Source: Sipunculus nudus (Eukaryota; Annelida; Sipuncula; Golfingiida; Sipunculidae). From it: a stretch of DNA of 64,000 bases. The translations under genes and the position numbers were made by a program. The notes beneath the pieces were generated by a model, which was not told the origin of the DNA, did not search any database, and saw nothing but the letters and a program-made list of their open reading frames with translations. Location: positions 36,658,019-36,722,018 of the forward strand of contig CM049306.1 in the NCBI GenBank assembly GCA_026874595.1, read 5' to 3'. This document shows, piece after piece, positions 54,701-58,799 of this stretch. The first letter of the stretch is position 1; every line of letters begins with the position of its first letter.

Positions 54701-56443
54701 AAAAGTACATAGTTCACTCTCTGTAATACCAGCTTTAGTTAAGAATGGGTTTAATGCAAGAATACGATGCACAATTTTATATTGAAAATACCTTAGTTTT
54801 GTAGAAATTGTTATGTTATCAATATTCTGAAAAGCTTCATGTATTTCATCTCTTGTGCACTCTCCTAAATCTCTTTGCCACATTAAAATACTATTTTCTG
54901 GCTGAGTGCATTTCATCACAACTAGTTCATTATAAAAAAGGTTTGTAGGGTTTGCATGTTGAATTAATCTATTAATTTTATATATATATGCTCCCTCATA
55001 GTAGTTATCAATAATTTCTGTTCTCCATTTATTTGGTATTGCATGTATAAGACTATTATATCTCATTGTGTCTATATGTATCAACTGGAAGAAACTTAAA
55101 ACAAATCCATAATTCACAATTGTGTCCAAGAAAAAAGCTGAAATTATAAGATTAATACTTTTCAAAATTTTGTAGGGACATGTGTTTGGTTTGGGAAAGT
55201 TTTCTTGTAATTACATGTAAATATGCCTCCCACATAGCAAATTTTGTTTTAATATTCATCTAAACAGATCAATGCTTTCTTCTTATACAGAATCCAGTTA
55301 AGATTTTAATTTCAATGTTTTGAAAGAACACACAAAGACAAGTTACATTCAACTTAAAATTTTTTATAAGTATAACATGCAAGAATTTTCATTGACAACT
55401 CCAGATTATTAAACATTGCTGACAGCAGGCCATCCTGTAAATTTCTAGATCTTCCAACAGAAGTTTGTTTCTTCATGTAACATCACTGGAATCCTGCATA
55501 ATGTTTCTTTCCAACTTATACATGAAATATAGTAGACTGTTTCAATAAAATCAAAGAAAACAGAGAATGTGTTTTTAGATATTGTCAAGTCTACAGTTAA
55601 ATACTAGCCCACGGTCCCTAAAAGGGGCTTGTTAAATTTGCTCCTAGTTAAATTGGGTAACAAGAGCAATGCAAACGTATACAATATGCCTGTCTTGTAT
55701 CTGGTCACCTCTGACCTTATTAAATATGTGTAAATTTTGATAACAATGTAAATCAGGTGAGAAAGTCTGTTGGTAAATATGTATAATGAGTTTCATTAAA
55801 ATCCATAGGATTTTTGGTAAGTCACTAAGGTGCCTCCAAAGAGCAGTGACCTCTGACCTGATTAAATAAGCATGGATTTCGCTGGAATTTGAACTTAAGC
55901 AAGATATTTCATTGACTAACATTTCTGATGAATTATATCAAAATCCTTCATATTCTTCATAAGGTATCGTGGTGACACCACAAAGTAGCCTAGTGATAAT
56001 ACTAAACGTTAACAATCAGACTGACTGCTGGATGGTGGGTTTACCATAATACTGGCGTACAGTAAAATATCAGTCTTTTAATTCAATTATTTTTAAAATT
56101 TTAAATTGTCTTTCTAAATTAATGAAAATTTTACATATATTTATACATAACCAAAAAAAAATTTATACTGGTAGTGATTATATACCTAGTTAATCACTGT
56201 AAACATTTTAAGGGTCTCATATAAATTTTCAATCACCCATTAGACAGGCTAAAATTTAATTAAGAGGGTTTAGACATGGATGATACAGTAAATTCTTGAA
56301 ACGTGATAATCGACTTAAATTTTAAATACAAGAGATAAATAACACTCCTACAGCCTACCTTGGTGATCCTGTTTTATCCATTTTGGCAGTTTCTGGCAGT
56401 TGGAAGACATGCTGGAGCAATTTTCCCAAATCATCTTCTGGTC
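3666..56443 (-). CDS. RNF123: RNF123 (KPC1) E3 ubiquitin ligase orthologue, 34 internal coding exons
   Basis: The product is the catalytic subunit of the KPC E3 ubiquitin ligase; vertebrate RNF123 acts in the cytoplasm and is known for ubiquitinating p27Kip1 and for processing NF-kB1 p105. Thirty-four exons (w1 at 56359-56443 down to w34 at 3666-3757) were located one by one. Every intron is GT-AG and every phase fits the next exon. The spliced length is 3509 bases, about 1169 codons with no stop, against about 1314 residues in human. Exons w3-w9 hold the SPRY domain (motifs [31 protein letters not shown]). The middle and C-terminal parts carry family motifs such as [21 protein letters not shown] and [14 protein letters not shown]. 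The acidic linker between w20 and w21 is some tens of residues shorter than in vertebrates. The start codon and the RING finger are not in the exons seen. The DIRS and LINE insertions sit in introns and do not touch coding sequence. Identity rests on remembered vertebrate RNF123 sequence, with high confidence. Confidence 0.95.
4911..5002. mobile_element. 92-bp MITE-like element
   Basis: Perfect 13-bp terminal inverted repeats ACTTAAGCCCAGT and ACTGGGCTTAAGT bound 92 bases (16 of 17 if extended). No clear target duplication was seen. Only one copy was found in the window. Confidence 0.6.
5142..5284 (-). CDS. RNF123: RNF123 exon w33
   Basis: The 143-base exon lies between acceptor CCTCCAG and donor GTAAGT. 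It encodes [19 protein letters not shown] and later DRKNFSLRK, equivalent to the vertebrate LLADPCFQLRSICYLLG and DRKRFSLQ segments. Confidence 0.95.
5630..6400. repeat. Interspersed repeat, copy 1 of 2
   Basis: It shares CCATTTAAGTTTGGGACT at the left, and GGTGTGTAATCACC, AGTCATAACATT and TTGTGAGTGATAC further right, with a shorter copy at about 46490-46800. The type is unknown. Confidence 0.6.
6950..7031 (-). CDS. RNF123: RNF123 exon w32
   Basis: The 82-base exon encodes [20 protein letters not shown], close to the vertebrate LESVDHYPILVAVTGILVQL. Acceptor is CCACAG and donor is GTAAGT. Confidence 0.96.
7138..9147 (+). repeat. Hairpin-ended element of the CCCATGGG family, copy I, with a nested insertion
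   Basis: The left end CAAGTGGCCCATGGGCCATG contains a 14-bp palindrome and is followed by CGCTCAGCTGA. The core has TTTCTAGGTCCAAC-type units. The right end is GGACGGACGACAGAC, GACTATAGCTCAGATGACTT, ACAGTCAGCTTAGCTAAAAAA. A second element (7634-8641) interrupts the core. No protein is encoded. Confidence 0.82.
7634..8641 (+). repeat. Hairpin-ended element, family 3 (GTATCCGCC), copy A
   Basis: It begins ACTAGAATACGGGTAGT and carries GTGTATCTGCCAAAA. Repeated units hold GGTTGCAGGTGGCACCACC and GTAGGTGGCGCCACCTGTC. It ends AAAACTTCGTTTTGGCGGAT then ACAAT. The 3' stem's first arm is truncated relative to copy B at 47868. Confidence 0.8.
9626..9701 (-). CDS. RNF123: RNF123 exon w31
   Basis: The 76-base exon has acceptor TTGTTTCAG and donor GTAAGG. 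It encodes [20 protein letters not shown], matching vertebrate [20 protein letters not shown]. Confidence 0.96.
10204..10395 (-). CDS. RNF123: RNF123 exon w30
   Basis: The longest exon in the window (192 bases, 64 codons, phase 0 at both ends) encodes [20 protein letters not shown], matching vertebrate [20 protein letters not shown]. Acceptor is TTTTCCAG and donor is GTATAA. Confidence 0.97.
10784..10923 (-). CDS. RNF123: RNF123 exon w29
   Basis: The 140-base exon encodes [18 protein letters not shown], nearly identical to vertebrate [18 protein letters not shown]. It starts with KPCPS, which is also conserved. Confidence 0.97.
11215..11590. repeat. AAGAAAATTTTCTTA palindrome-rich block
   Basis: This intronic stretch is dominated by TTTCTTA, TAAGAAA and AAGAAAATTTTCTT motifs in both orientations. 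It is capable of many alternative hairpins. No gene is seen. Confidence 0.7.
11637..11727 (-). CDS. RNF123: RNF123 exon w28
   Basis: The 91-base exon encodes [18 protein letters not shown], matching vertebrate GCGFGYRYTRLPHLLKTK, and then a glutamine-rich stretch. Acceptor is TTGACAG and donor is GTAAGT. Confidence 0.97.
11930..12085. repeat. AATTCCCATCTCAACTGG repeat block, left
   Basis: There are several diverged copies of a motif whose consensus is half of a palindrome, including GAGATGGGAATTCCCATCTT at 12006-12025. The block ends TTGACATTGGAATAT. A matching block lies at 13270-13380. Confidence 0.65.
13270..13380. repeat. AATTCCCATCTCAACTGG repeat block, right
   Basis: It starts GTACATTGGAATATTG, then has CCCATCTCAACTGC, AATTCCCATCTCAACTGG and CCGAACTCAACTGG. 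Together with the left block it brackets about 1.2 kb. Confidence 0.65.
13600..13710. repeat. TTTTATG-rich simple repeat
   Basis: About ten ATTTTATG units, some imperfect, lie in an otherwise featureless intron. Confidence 0.8.
14680..14767 (-). CDS. RNF123: RNF123 exon w27
   Basis: The 88-base exon encodes [20 protein letters not shown]. This is one of the most conserved blocks of the family (vertebrate [20 protein letters not shown]). Acceptor is TTTGTAG and donor is GTACGA. Confidence 0.98.
15642..15729 (-). CDS. RNF123: RNF123 exon w26
   Basis: The 88-base exon encodes [20 protein letters not shown], matching vertebrate [20 protein letters not shown]. It ends in phase 2, and a serine codon is completed across the junction with w27. 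Confidence 0.97.
16091..16156 (-). CDS. RNF123: RNF123 exon w25
   Basis: The short 66-base exon encodes [19 protein letters not shown], aligned with vertebrate TLTRLAAILAKHFADARIV. Acceptor is TTTTCAG and donor is GTAAGA. Confidence 0.95.
17259..17436 (-). CDS. RNF123: RNF123 exon w24
   Basis: The 178-base exon encodes [14 protein letters not shown], then [20 protein letters not shown], matching vertebrate [20 protein letters not shown]. It is noticeably more GC-rich than its flanking introns. Confidence 0.97.
17437..18885. other. Introns flanking w23
   Basis: No gene or dispersed repeat was recognised. Two G10 runs separated by one A lie at 18563-18583. Confidence 0.6.
18144..18251 (-). 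CDS. RNF123: RNF123 exon w23
   Basis: The 108-base exon (phase 0 at both ends) encodes a charged helix ending in [12 protein letters not shown], aligned with vertebrate RLAWVHATVYSQ. Confidence 0.95.
18886..18969 (-). CDS. RNF123: RNF123 exon w22 (3' side of the DIRS-bearing intron)
   Basis: The 84-base exon encodes [20 protein letters not shown], matching vertebrate [20 protein letters not shown]. The acceptor is a TATACAG only about 60 bases from the plus-strand element at 19031. Confidence 0.96.
19031..19708 (+). repeat. Hairpin-ended element with four about 147-bp tandem units
   Basis: Four diverged units start near 19113, 19260, 19403 and 19551. Each contains a GGGAAA..CTG motif, a GTTGTT..TTATT motif, GAAAATCAG, GGCCATATTGG and a run on CATATGTACCAAT. 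The right end carries GAAGGACAGACTGACAC, then ACTATAGGGC, a GCTT-GTC-AAGC hairpin, GGGGCCCTAAAAA. The left end has AGGGCCCCCGC (19033-19043), complementary to the 3' arm GCGGGGCCCT. No coding potential is visible. I read it as a non-autonomous mobile element; assignment to a named class is inference. Confidence 0.75.
19993..20148 (-). repeat. DIRS 3' inverted terminal repeat
   Basis: About 156 bases here are the reverse complement of 24788-24943 with only a handful of differences. They include the stretches TTTATACGCCAGAGTAAGCC and TCTAGGTCACACTTCCG. Confidence 0.95.
20188..20302 (-). repeat. DIRS internal complementary region
   Basis: Bases 20188-20257 are complementary to the outermost 3' end (about 19947-20015). 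Bases 20258-20302 are complementary to the outermost 5' end (about 24917-24960). The two halves meet at GGGTTTATTACG, which would be the circle junction. In DIRS elements this region is the template used to complete and circularise the cDNA. Confidence 0.9.
20363..21831 (-). pseudogene. DIRS tyrosine recombinase, broken
   Basis: A tyrosine recombinase would integrate the circular cDNA. A helical core-binding region lies near 21480-21150. The first catalytic arginine is in [11 protein letters not shown] (about 21003-21036). The HxxR box is at 20609-20620, and the catalytic tyrosine lies in FTRFYLNDV (about 20497-20525). Three defects are visible. The N-terminal part starts in another frame (21407-22042). 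A 21-base C run (20766-20786) changes frame in the catalytic domain. A stop codon (20618-20620) replaces the histidine of HxxR. Ends are approximate. Confidence 0.88.
21895..23573 (-). pseudogene. DIRS reverse transcriptase-RNase H, broken
   Basis: The RT domain shows [20 protein letters not shown], then [26 protein letters not shown] and the catalytic YLDDW (about 22710-22728). The RNase H domain follows with [12 protein letters not shown] and, after a gap, [16 protein letters not shown] and ILAGALSR. The frame changes once in RT near 23003-23013, at a G5 run. Two stops in RNase H (22123-22125 and 22114-22116) sit where family members have about a dozen more residues, so a short deletion is likely as well. 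No methyltransferase-like domain was recognised. Confidence 0.9.
23332..24666 (-). pseudogene. DIRS gag-like protein, broken
   Basis: The 5' frame (from 24666) begins [17 protein letters not shown] and continues with a C-x2-C-x10-H cysteine cluster ending CFYCQTW, typical of DIRS gag N-termini. A 15-base C run (24433-24447) then shifts the frame. The middle (24430 to 23774) is proline/serine-rich with [18 protein letters not shown] near its end. Another frame change near 23790 leads into a region with [20 protein letters not shown] (about 23520-23600) and a basic, serine/arginine-rich tail. Confidence 0.8.
24788..24943 (-). repeat. DIRS 5' inverted terminal repeat
   Basis: This is the reverse complement of 19993-20148. 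The outer extension to 24955 is what the internal complementary region copies. Promoter activity is expected here in the family; no motif was identified. Confidence 0.95.
25081..26426. repeat. Interrupted local tandem duplication
   Basis: Segment A (25081-25301) recurs at 26122-26329; both contain TATTTGTTGAGGTTACGGGA. Segment C (26031-26118, GTCACCGCTGGTGCC) recurs at 26341-26426. The order is A, 730 unrelated bases, C, A, C, just outside the DIRS insertion. No gene is seen. Confidence 0.85.
26841..27010 (-). CDS. RNF123: RNF123 exon w21 (5' side of the DIRS-bearing intron)
   Basis: The 170-base exon ends [22 protein letters not shown], matching vertebrate LLEVLDGAVMMYNLSVHQQL. The GTGAGC after GK was chosen as donor because w22 continues exactly where the family does. 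Read-through into VSQRGDAMV was rejected. Confidence 0.95.
27011..28678. other. Introns flanking w20
   Basis: No mobile element was recognised. A TTGATATTACAACCACC-type stretch with GTGGTCA and GGTTGTCAT motifs (28430-28610) looks like decayed repeat. Confidence 0.55.
27886..27975 (-). CDS. RNF123: RNF123 exon w20
   Basis: The 90-base exon encodes an acidic, poorly conserved linker ([20 protein letters not shown]). It is supported by TCCTGCAG/GTGAGT sites and exact phase fit to both neighbours rather than by homology. Confidence 0.85.
28679..28780 (-). CDS. RNF123: RNF123 exon w19
   Basis: The 102-base exon encodes [20 protein letters not shown] then HLRKFY, matching vertebrate [20 protein letters not shown] and HLRKTL. 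Confidence 0.96.
29022..29771 (+). repeat. Hairpin-plan element, family 5
   Basis: The left end ACAAGGCCTACAGGCCTAAT carries the palindrome AGGCCT-AC-AGGCCT and then GCGAACCTGTGC. The core has GCCACCAGTCTTGTATAC units. The right end has ACGGACGACGG, then GCTCACAGGTTTGCTAAT, whose arm is complementary to the left subterminal repeat. It is the weakest of the five families. Confidence 0.6.
29987..30095 (-). CDS. RNF123: RNF123 exon w18
   Basis: The 109-base exon encodes [20 protein letters not shown], matching vertebrate [20 protein letters not shown]. The correct frame differs from the longest open frame here. Confidence 0.94.
30250..30440 (-). mobile_element. tRNA-derived SINE, copy 1
   Basis: The minus strand starts near 30440 and has a tRNA-like head with a B-box-like GGGTTAGATCCCCGG, then TGGTTTTCTCCGGGTTCTCT, a core found in many invertebrate SINEs. 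The head is degenerate. It lies in the w18-w17 intron in sense orientation to RNF123. Confidence 0.75.
31263..31337 (-). CDS. RNF123: RNF123 exon w17
   Basis: The 75-base exon (25 codons) encodes [19 protein letters not shown], matching vertebrate ASRYIFLTKFRKFLQENAS. Confidence 0.95.
32395..32456 (-). CDS. RNF123: RNF123 exon w16
   Basis: The 62-base exon encodes [20 protein letters not shown], aligned with vertebrate [20 protein letters not shown]. Confidence 0.93.
33357..33453 (-). CDS. RNF123: RNF123 exon w15
   Basis: The 97-base exon encodes a charged helix ([20 protein letters not shown]) matching the arginine-rich coiled segment of vertebrate RNF123. Acceptor is TTGTGCAG and donor is GTACTG. 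Confidence 0.92.
34113..34266 (-). CDS. RNF123: RNF123 exon w14
   Basis: The 154-base exon encodes [20 protein letters not shown] and later TPWWGFIKQ, aligned with vertebrate FFYIKSPLRVEEAG and TTWWPH. The acceptor ATTAG lacks a strong pyrimidine tract. With w13 it gives [19 protein letters not shown], a few residues longer than vertebrate SNVLFDVL. Confidence 0.82.
35316..35386 (-). CDS. RNF123: RNF123 exon w13
   Basis: The 71-base exon encodes [20 protein letters not shown], matching vertebrate LRLTIAILRHEKSRKFLL. Donor GTTATA was chosen over the adjacent GTGTTA because only it keeps the frame into w14 and restores the conserved NV(L/M)F. Confidence 0.82.
35872..35964 (-). CDS. RNF123: RNF123 exon w12
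   Basis: The 93-base exon (31 codons) encodes [20 protein letters not shown] then SPSKPD, matching vertebrate [20 protein letters not shown] and SPIVPD. Confidence 0.96.
36476..36595 (-). CDS. RNF123: RNF123 exon w11
   Basis: The 120-base exon (40 codons) encodes [20 protein letters not shown] and ends [10 protein letters not shown], matching vertebrate YLVEAVLMSFL and VLDLLWLFME. Confidence 0.95.
36901..40247 (+). repeat. Hairpin-ended element of the CCCATGGG family, copy II
   Basis: The left end is GGGGACCCATGGGTCACGG. The right end has GACGGACGGACGACGG, then AGCTCAGATGACT, TAT, AGTCAGCTGAGCT, AAAAA. A truncated internal copy of the same 3' end stops at 39695. A 76-bp tandem duplication lies at 37580-37710. 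The core shares CCCATAACTT and TTTCTGGCATGTACATAG with copies III-V. It fills most of the w11-w10 intron. Confidence 0.75.
40372..40500 (-). CDS. RNF123: RNF123 exon w10
   Basis: The 129-base exon (43 codons) encodes [20 protein letters not shown], aligned with vertebrate LDKDSSKWRLRGQPTVLLTL. A plus-strand frame across the same bases is a shadow. Confidence 0.92.
41058..41175 (-). CDS. RNF123: RNF123 exon w9 (end of SPRY)
   Basis: The 118-base exon encodes [20 protein letters not shown], matching vertebrate [20 protein letters not shown]. This is the junction between SPRY and the helical region. Confidence 0.98.
41910..42035 (-). CDS. RNF123: RNF123 exon w8 (SPRY)
   Basis: The 126-base exon encodes [20 protein letters not shown] then FPAVSLS, matching vertebrate [20 protein letters not shown] and FPAISLS. 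The acceptor is GTAATAG. Confidence 0.97.
42370..42437 (-). CDS. RNF123: RNF123 exon w7 (SPRY)
   Basis: The 68-base exon encodes [20 protein letters not shown], matching vertebrate [20 protein letters not shown]. Confidence 0.96.
43560..43646 (-). CDS. RNF123: RNF123 exon w6 (SPRY)
   Basis: The 87-base exon (29 codons) encodes [20 protein letters not shown], nearly identical to the vertebrate SPRY core [20 protein letters not shown]. Confidence 0.98.
44943..45028 (-). CDS. RNF123: RNF123 exon w5 (SPRY)
   Basis: The 86-base exon encodes [20 protein letters not shown] then ISCKFSQE, matching vertebrate [20 protein letters not shown] and ISCRFNQE. Confidence 0.97.
45398..45452 (-). CDS. RNF123: RNF123 exon w4 (SPRY)
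   Basis: The shortest exon (55 bases) encodes [18 protein letters not shown], matching vertebrate VIGHSNFGTIRSTTCVYK. Confidence 0.95.
46240..46415 (-). mobile_element. tRNA-derived SINE, copy 2
   Basis: It shares GGATCTAACC..GGTTACCAGC, the GAGAACCACTG core and the GCTGTCCA head with the copy at 30250-30440, in the same orientation. Confidence 0.7.
46490..46800. repeat. Interspersed repeat, copy 2 of 2
   Basis: This is an internally deleted relative of 5630-6400, lying directly beside the SINE. Confidence 0.55.
47014..47120 (-). CDS. RNF123: RNF123 exon w3 (start of SPRY)
   Basis: The 107-base exon encodes [20 protein letters not shown] and LIESDKLG, aligned with vertebrate [20 protein letters not shown] and LLVDDDLLG. 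Confidence 0.94.
47868..48645 (+). repeat. Hairpin-ended element, family 3, copy B
   Basis: It begins ACTAGAATACGGGTAGT, and GTAGT..ACTAC forms a 5' palindrome. It then has GTATCCGCCAAAA. The right end is a hairpin GTATCC-A-CAAAAC, loop TTC, GTTTTG-GC-GGATAC, followed by AAT. The last arm is complementary to the 5' GTATCCGCCAAAA. Confidence 0.85.
48735..48811 (-). CDS. RNF123: RNF123 exon w2
   Basis: The 77-base exon encodes [20 protein letters not shown], a poorly conserved N-terminal segment. Its support is the splice sites (TTAACAG, GTCAGG) and the phase match to w1 and w3. Confidence 0.8.
48932..49966 (+). repeat. Hairpin-ended element, family 1, copy B
   Basis: It is fuller than the copy at 1722. 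It has ACTAGAATA, the palindrome TCAGC-AGAA-GCTGA, AGCCCTCAGCC, three units of about 300 bases, (GGAC)n, then the terminal hairpin ending GGCTGAGGGCTAAAAAA. The 3' arm is complementary to AGCCCTCAGCC. Confidence 0.88.
50122..54110 (+). repeat. Hairpin-ended element of the CCCATGGG family, copy III
   Basis: The left end ACAAGGGACCCATGGGTCAC is followed by CGCTCAGCTGA. The right end has a (GGAC)n run, ACGACTATAGCTCAGATG and AGTCAGCTGAGCTAAAAA. The purine tract (51480-51605) lies inside. Whether the full 4.0 kb is one insertion or several merged copies is unresolved. Confidence 0.7.
51480..51605 (+). repeat. GA-rich purine tract
   Basis: About 125 bases are almost pure purine (GAGAGAAAGA units) with only a few pyrimidines near 51570-51582. 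Confidence 0.95.
54111..56358. other. Intron around the LINE end
   Basis: Nothing was recognised outside 54350-55165. The sequence above 55165 does not continue the LINE frame. Confidence 0.55.
54350..55165 (-). pseudogene. 3' end of an L1/Tx1-like LINE ORF2
   Basis: An open frame of 271 codons carries the C-terminal part of a non-LTR retrotransposon polyprotein. It has [31 protein letters not shown], then the zinc-binding [19 protein letters not shown] (C-x2-C-x12-H plus C) and LWKKIYDWL. Endonuclease and RT domains are absent, so the insertion is 5'-truncated. It lies in the w2-w1 intron in sense orientation to RNF123. Confidence 0.85.
56359..56443 (-). CDS. RNF123: RNF123 exon w1 (first coding exon seen)
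   Basis: The 85-base exon encodes [20 protein letters not shown], resembling vertebrate LPEHLDQLLQ near residue 70. It begins in phase 2, so at least one more coding exon with the start codon lies upstream. None was recognised up to 64000. Confidence 0.78.
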
Positions 56444-56491
56444 CTGAATAAAAATTGAACCTCACATTAAGACAGAGCATTTTCCTGTCTG

Positions 56492-58702
56492 AACAAAGGA
56501 CCCATGGGTCAAGGCGCTCAGCTGATCGTGATTGGACAATAAATGTTTCACCATTGTGGTACTATACTGAGTCAACAAATCTTATGAGTATCATGGACAT
56601 GCTGGGCTATTATAAAGGAATTAAATGTAATATGTGAGTAAATGATGTATGAAATAACCTGACTCATGGATAAATATGGAGTAAATATAGTGGTTTATTT
56701 TTTATTTATTCTAGAAGTGTTGAAAATAGCAATATATTTATGCAATGACAGTACACTAAGCAGTGGTAGAATGATGATAAGGCTATTTGTTGAGGGATCT
56801 ATAGTGTATGGAAGTCCACAAGATTTCAATTTGACAGATATAATGTTATGATTAAGTATGCTGAAGAGGGGATTTATGAATTGTGCCTGTATGACATGAT
56901 ATCTCTTCGATCTTGACAAGGTACAATTATACTGATGCCCACCAAGTCTACATATTACACAATATTGACATAATTTCTGGCATGTACATAGGTAACTATG
57001 GACTAATAGTTATACAATATAAAAATATGAATATATTTGATTCATCTTGTTCTTGTTCACTGAGGCTGACATTGGGATGGGGTTCGGAGAACGGAACAAT
57101 GAGGGGAGTAAGGAGGGGTGGATGTAGAGAGAAAAGGAGATAGAGAGAGAGGGGATGGGGCATTCAACAGTACTTAATCACCTGGAAGGTTAAAATCTAA
57201 AATATTATGAAATGTATATAAAGTCTGAGAGAATGAGGTAATCTAGGCCATGGCTCATTGATATGATTGAAGAAATTGTTGCAAATAATATTTGAGATCT
57301 GATCATGCATTTCTGTTGGATACCTTTTTGACAGGCTGTTGACAGTTTAACATTTTACACATTTGTCTGATGAGATTCATTTTTTTTAATAACCTTTTTT
57401 TCTATTTTATGATATGTATACAGTTCCCAGTCCACAGAACTGCATCATCATAAATCTCTTGTCAGATAACACCACATCATGCATACAAATGTTTATTTTT
57501 TTCCACAAATATATATCTTTTAAATCTGCAAAACAATAAATATCTAAAAATAATACTTGATTAAGATTTCACAATTTTAAATTGTGTCTTTATTTATCCA
57601 TAATGTGCTTCATATTTTATAAATTTAAGCATTCAGATGAGTTTAATTATATTTGTTAAAATAATTTAAAAGAAAATTGTTTTCTTTAAAAATGCTACAT
57701 TAACACAACATGGCATCTTCTGGATTACACCTTGAATTACTTTTTCAAGGAAAGTTTTTGTATATTGGAGTGGAAACAGCATTACAATTAAGGAGATACA
57801 GTGAAAACAATAACAATTACTGCATTACACTTGCTGGGTTTGGGGGGGGGGGAATTGGGGTGGTGATATAAGAATAACTGTACACCTGTCACAGCAGGGG
57901 GTCTCCCCCAGTGACAGTAACAAATCTGAAACACTGGCATAGCTGACTTCCAGTGACCTGGAGTGGGACCCTACATCTGTAATCAAAGCAAATGACTACA
58001 ATAGAGCCTAAAGAAAAAAATCAATAACTAGCCTAATTTTCAACCTTTTATTTTAAAATTTCAGATTTAAACAAATTAAATACTTATGTTTACATGCTGT
58101 GAAATTAAATCAATGGTACTTACAGAAAAAAAGTGCCATGGTCAAAGTTGGGCAAAATTTAAAGGTACTGATTTTATTTTTATGCTAATAACTTAAAATA
58201 TTTACAAAATTCAGATCTAATTTTGGGTTAACAATTGAATCTTAATTAAACATAGTTAAATACTTGGGAAAATAGACTCTAGTTTCAAAATTTTTCATGT
58301 TGAGTGAGTAAATATTTTTCCTGATTTTTTACAGAGTCCATTATCAGAAATTATACTTAACAGACTTAATTTCTGGCATGTACATAGGAACTATATAGAG
58401 GAATATTTATGGTAAATATGAGGAAAAACAGATGAGTGGTTTTGATATTAGACAGTCCTGAAGTGTGAAAATAGGTTTTTAATCAAAACTATTTTTTAAA
58501 AGTTTTTCCTTAATTTTCAAAGGAATTAAGTCGCAAAGACCCAGTTTTTGGCTTGGTAGGAGATCTTGTGGACATCTAACATTATGCCGAATTTTTGGAT
58601 TCCTAGGTCTTACGGTTTCAAAACATTCCAACACTACGGACGGATGACAGACAATGGACCACGACTATAGCTCAGATCTCTTATAGTCAGCTGAGCTAAA
58701 AA
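56492..58702 (+). repeat. Hairpin-ended element of the CCCATGGG family, copy IV
   Basis: The left end is ACAAAGGACCCATGGGTC followed by GCGCTCAGCTGATCG, only about 50 bases from exon w1's acceptor. The right end has GACTATAGCTCAGATCTC and AGTCAGCTGAGCTAAAAA. The left part (to about 57440) is closely related to 36901-37440 and 50122-50940. Confidence 0.78.
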
Positions 58703-58799
58703 CCTTGCTTGTTACAAAATGTTTAGAGGCACATTGGACATTAATTATTATCTTTGACTCAATTTAATACATGACTGTCAGAATGCAAACAAATCATGA

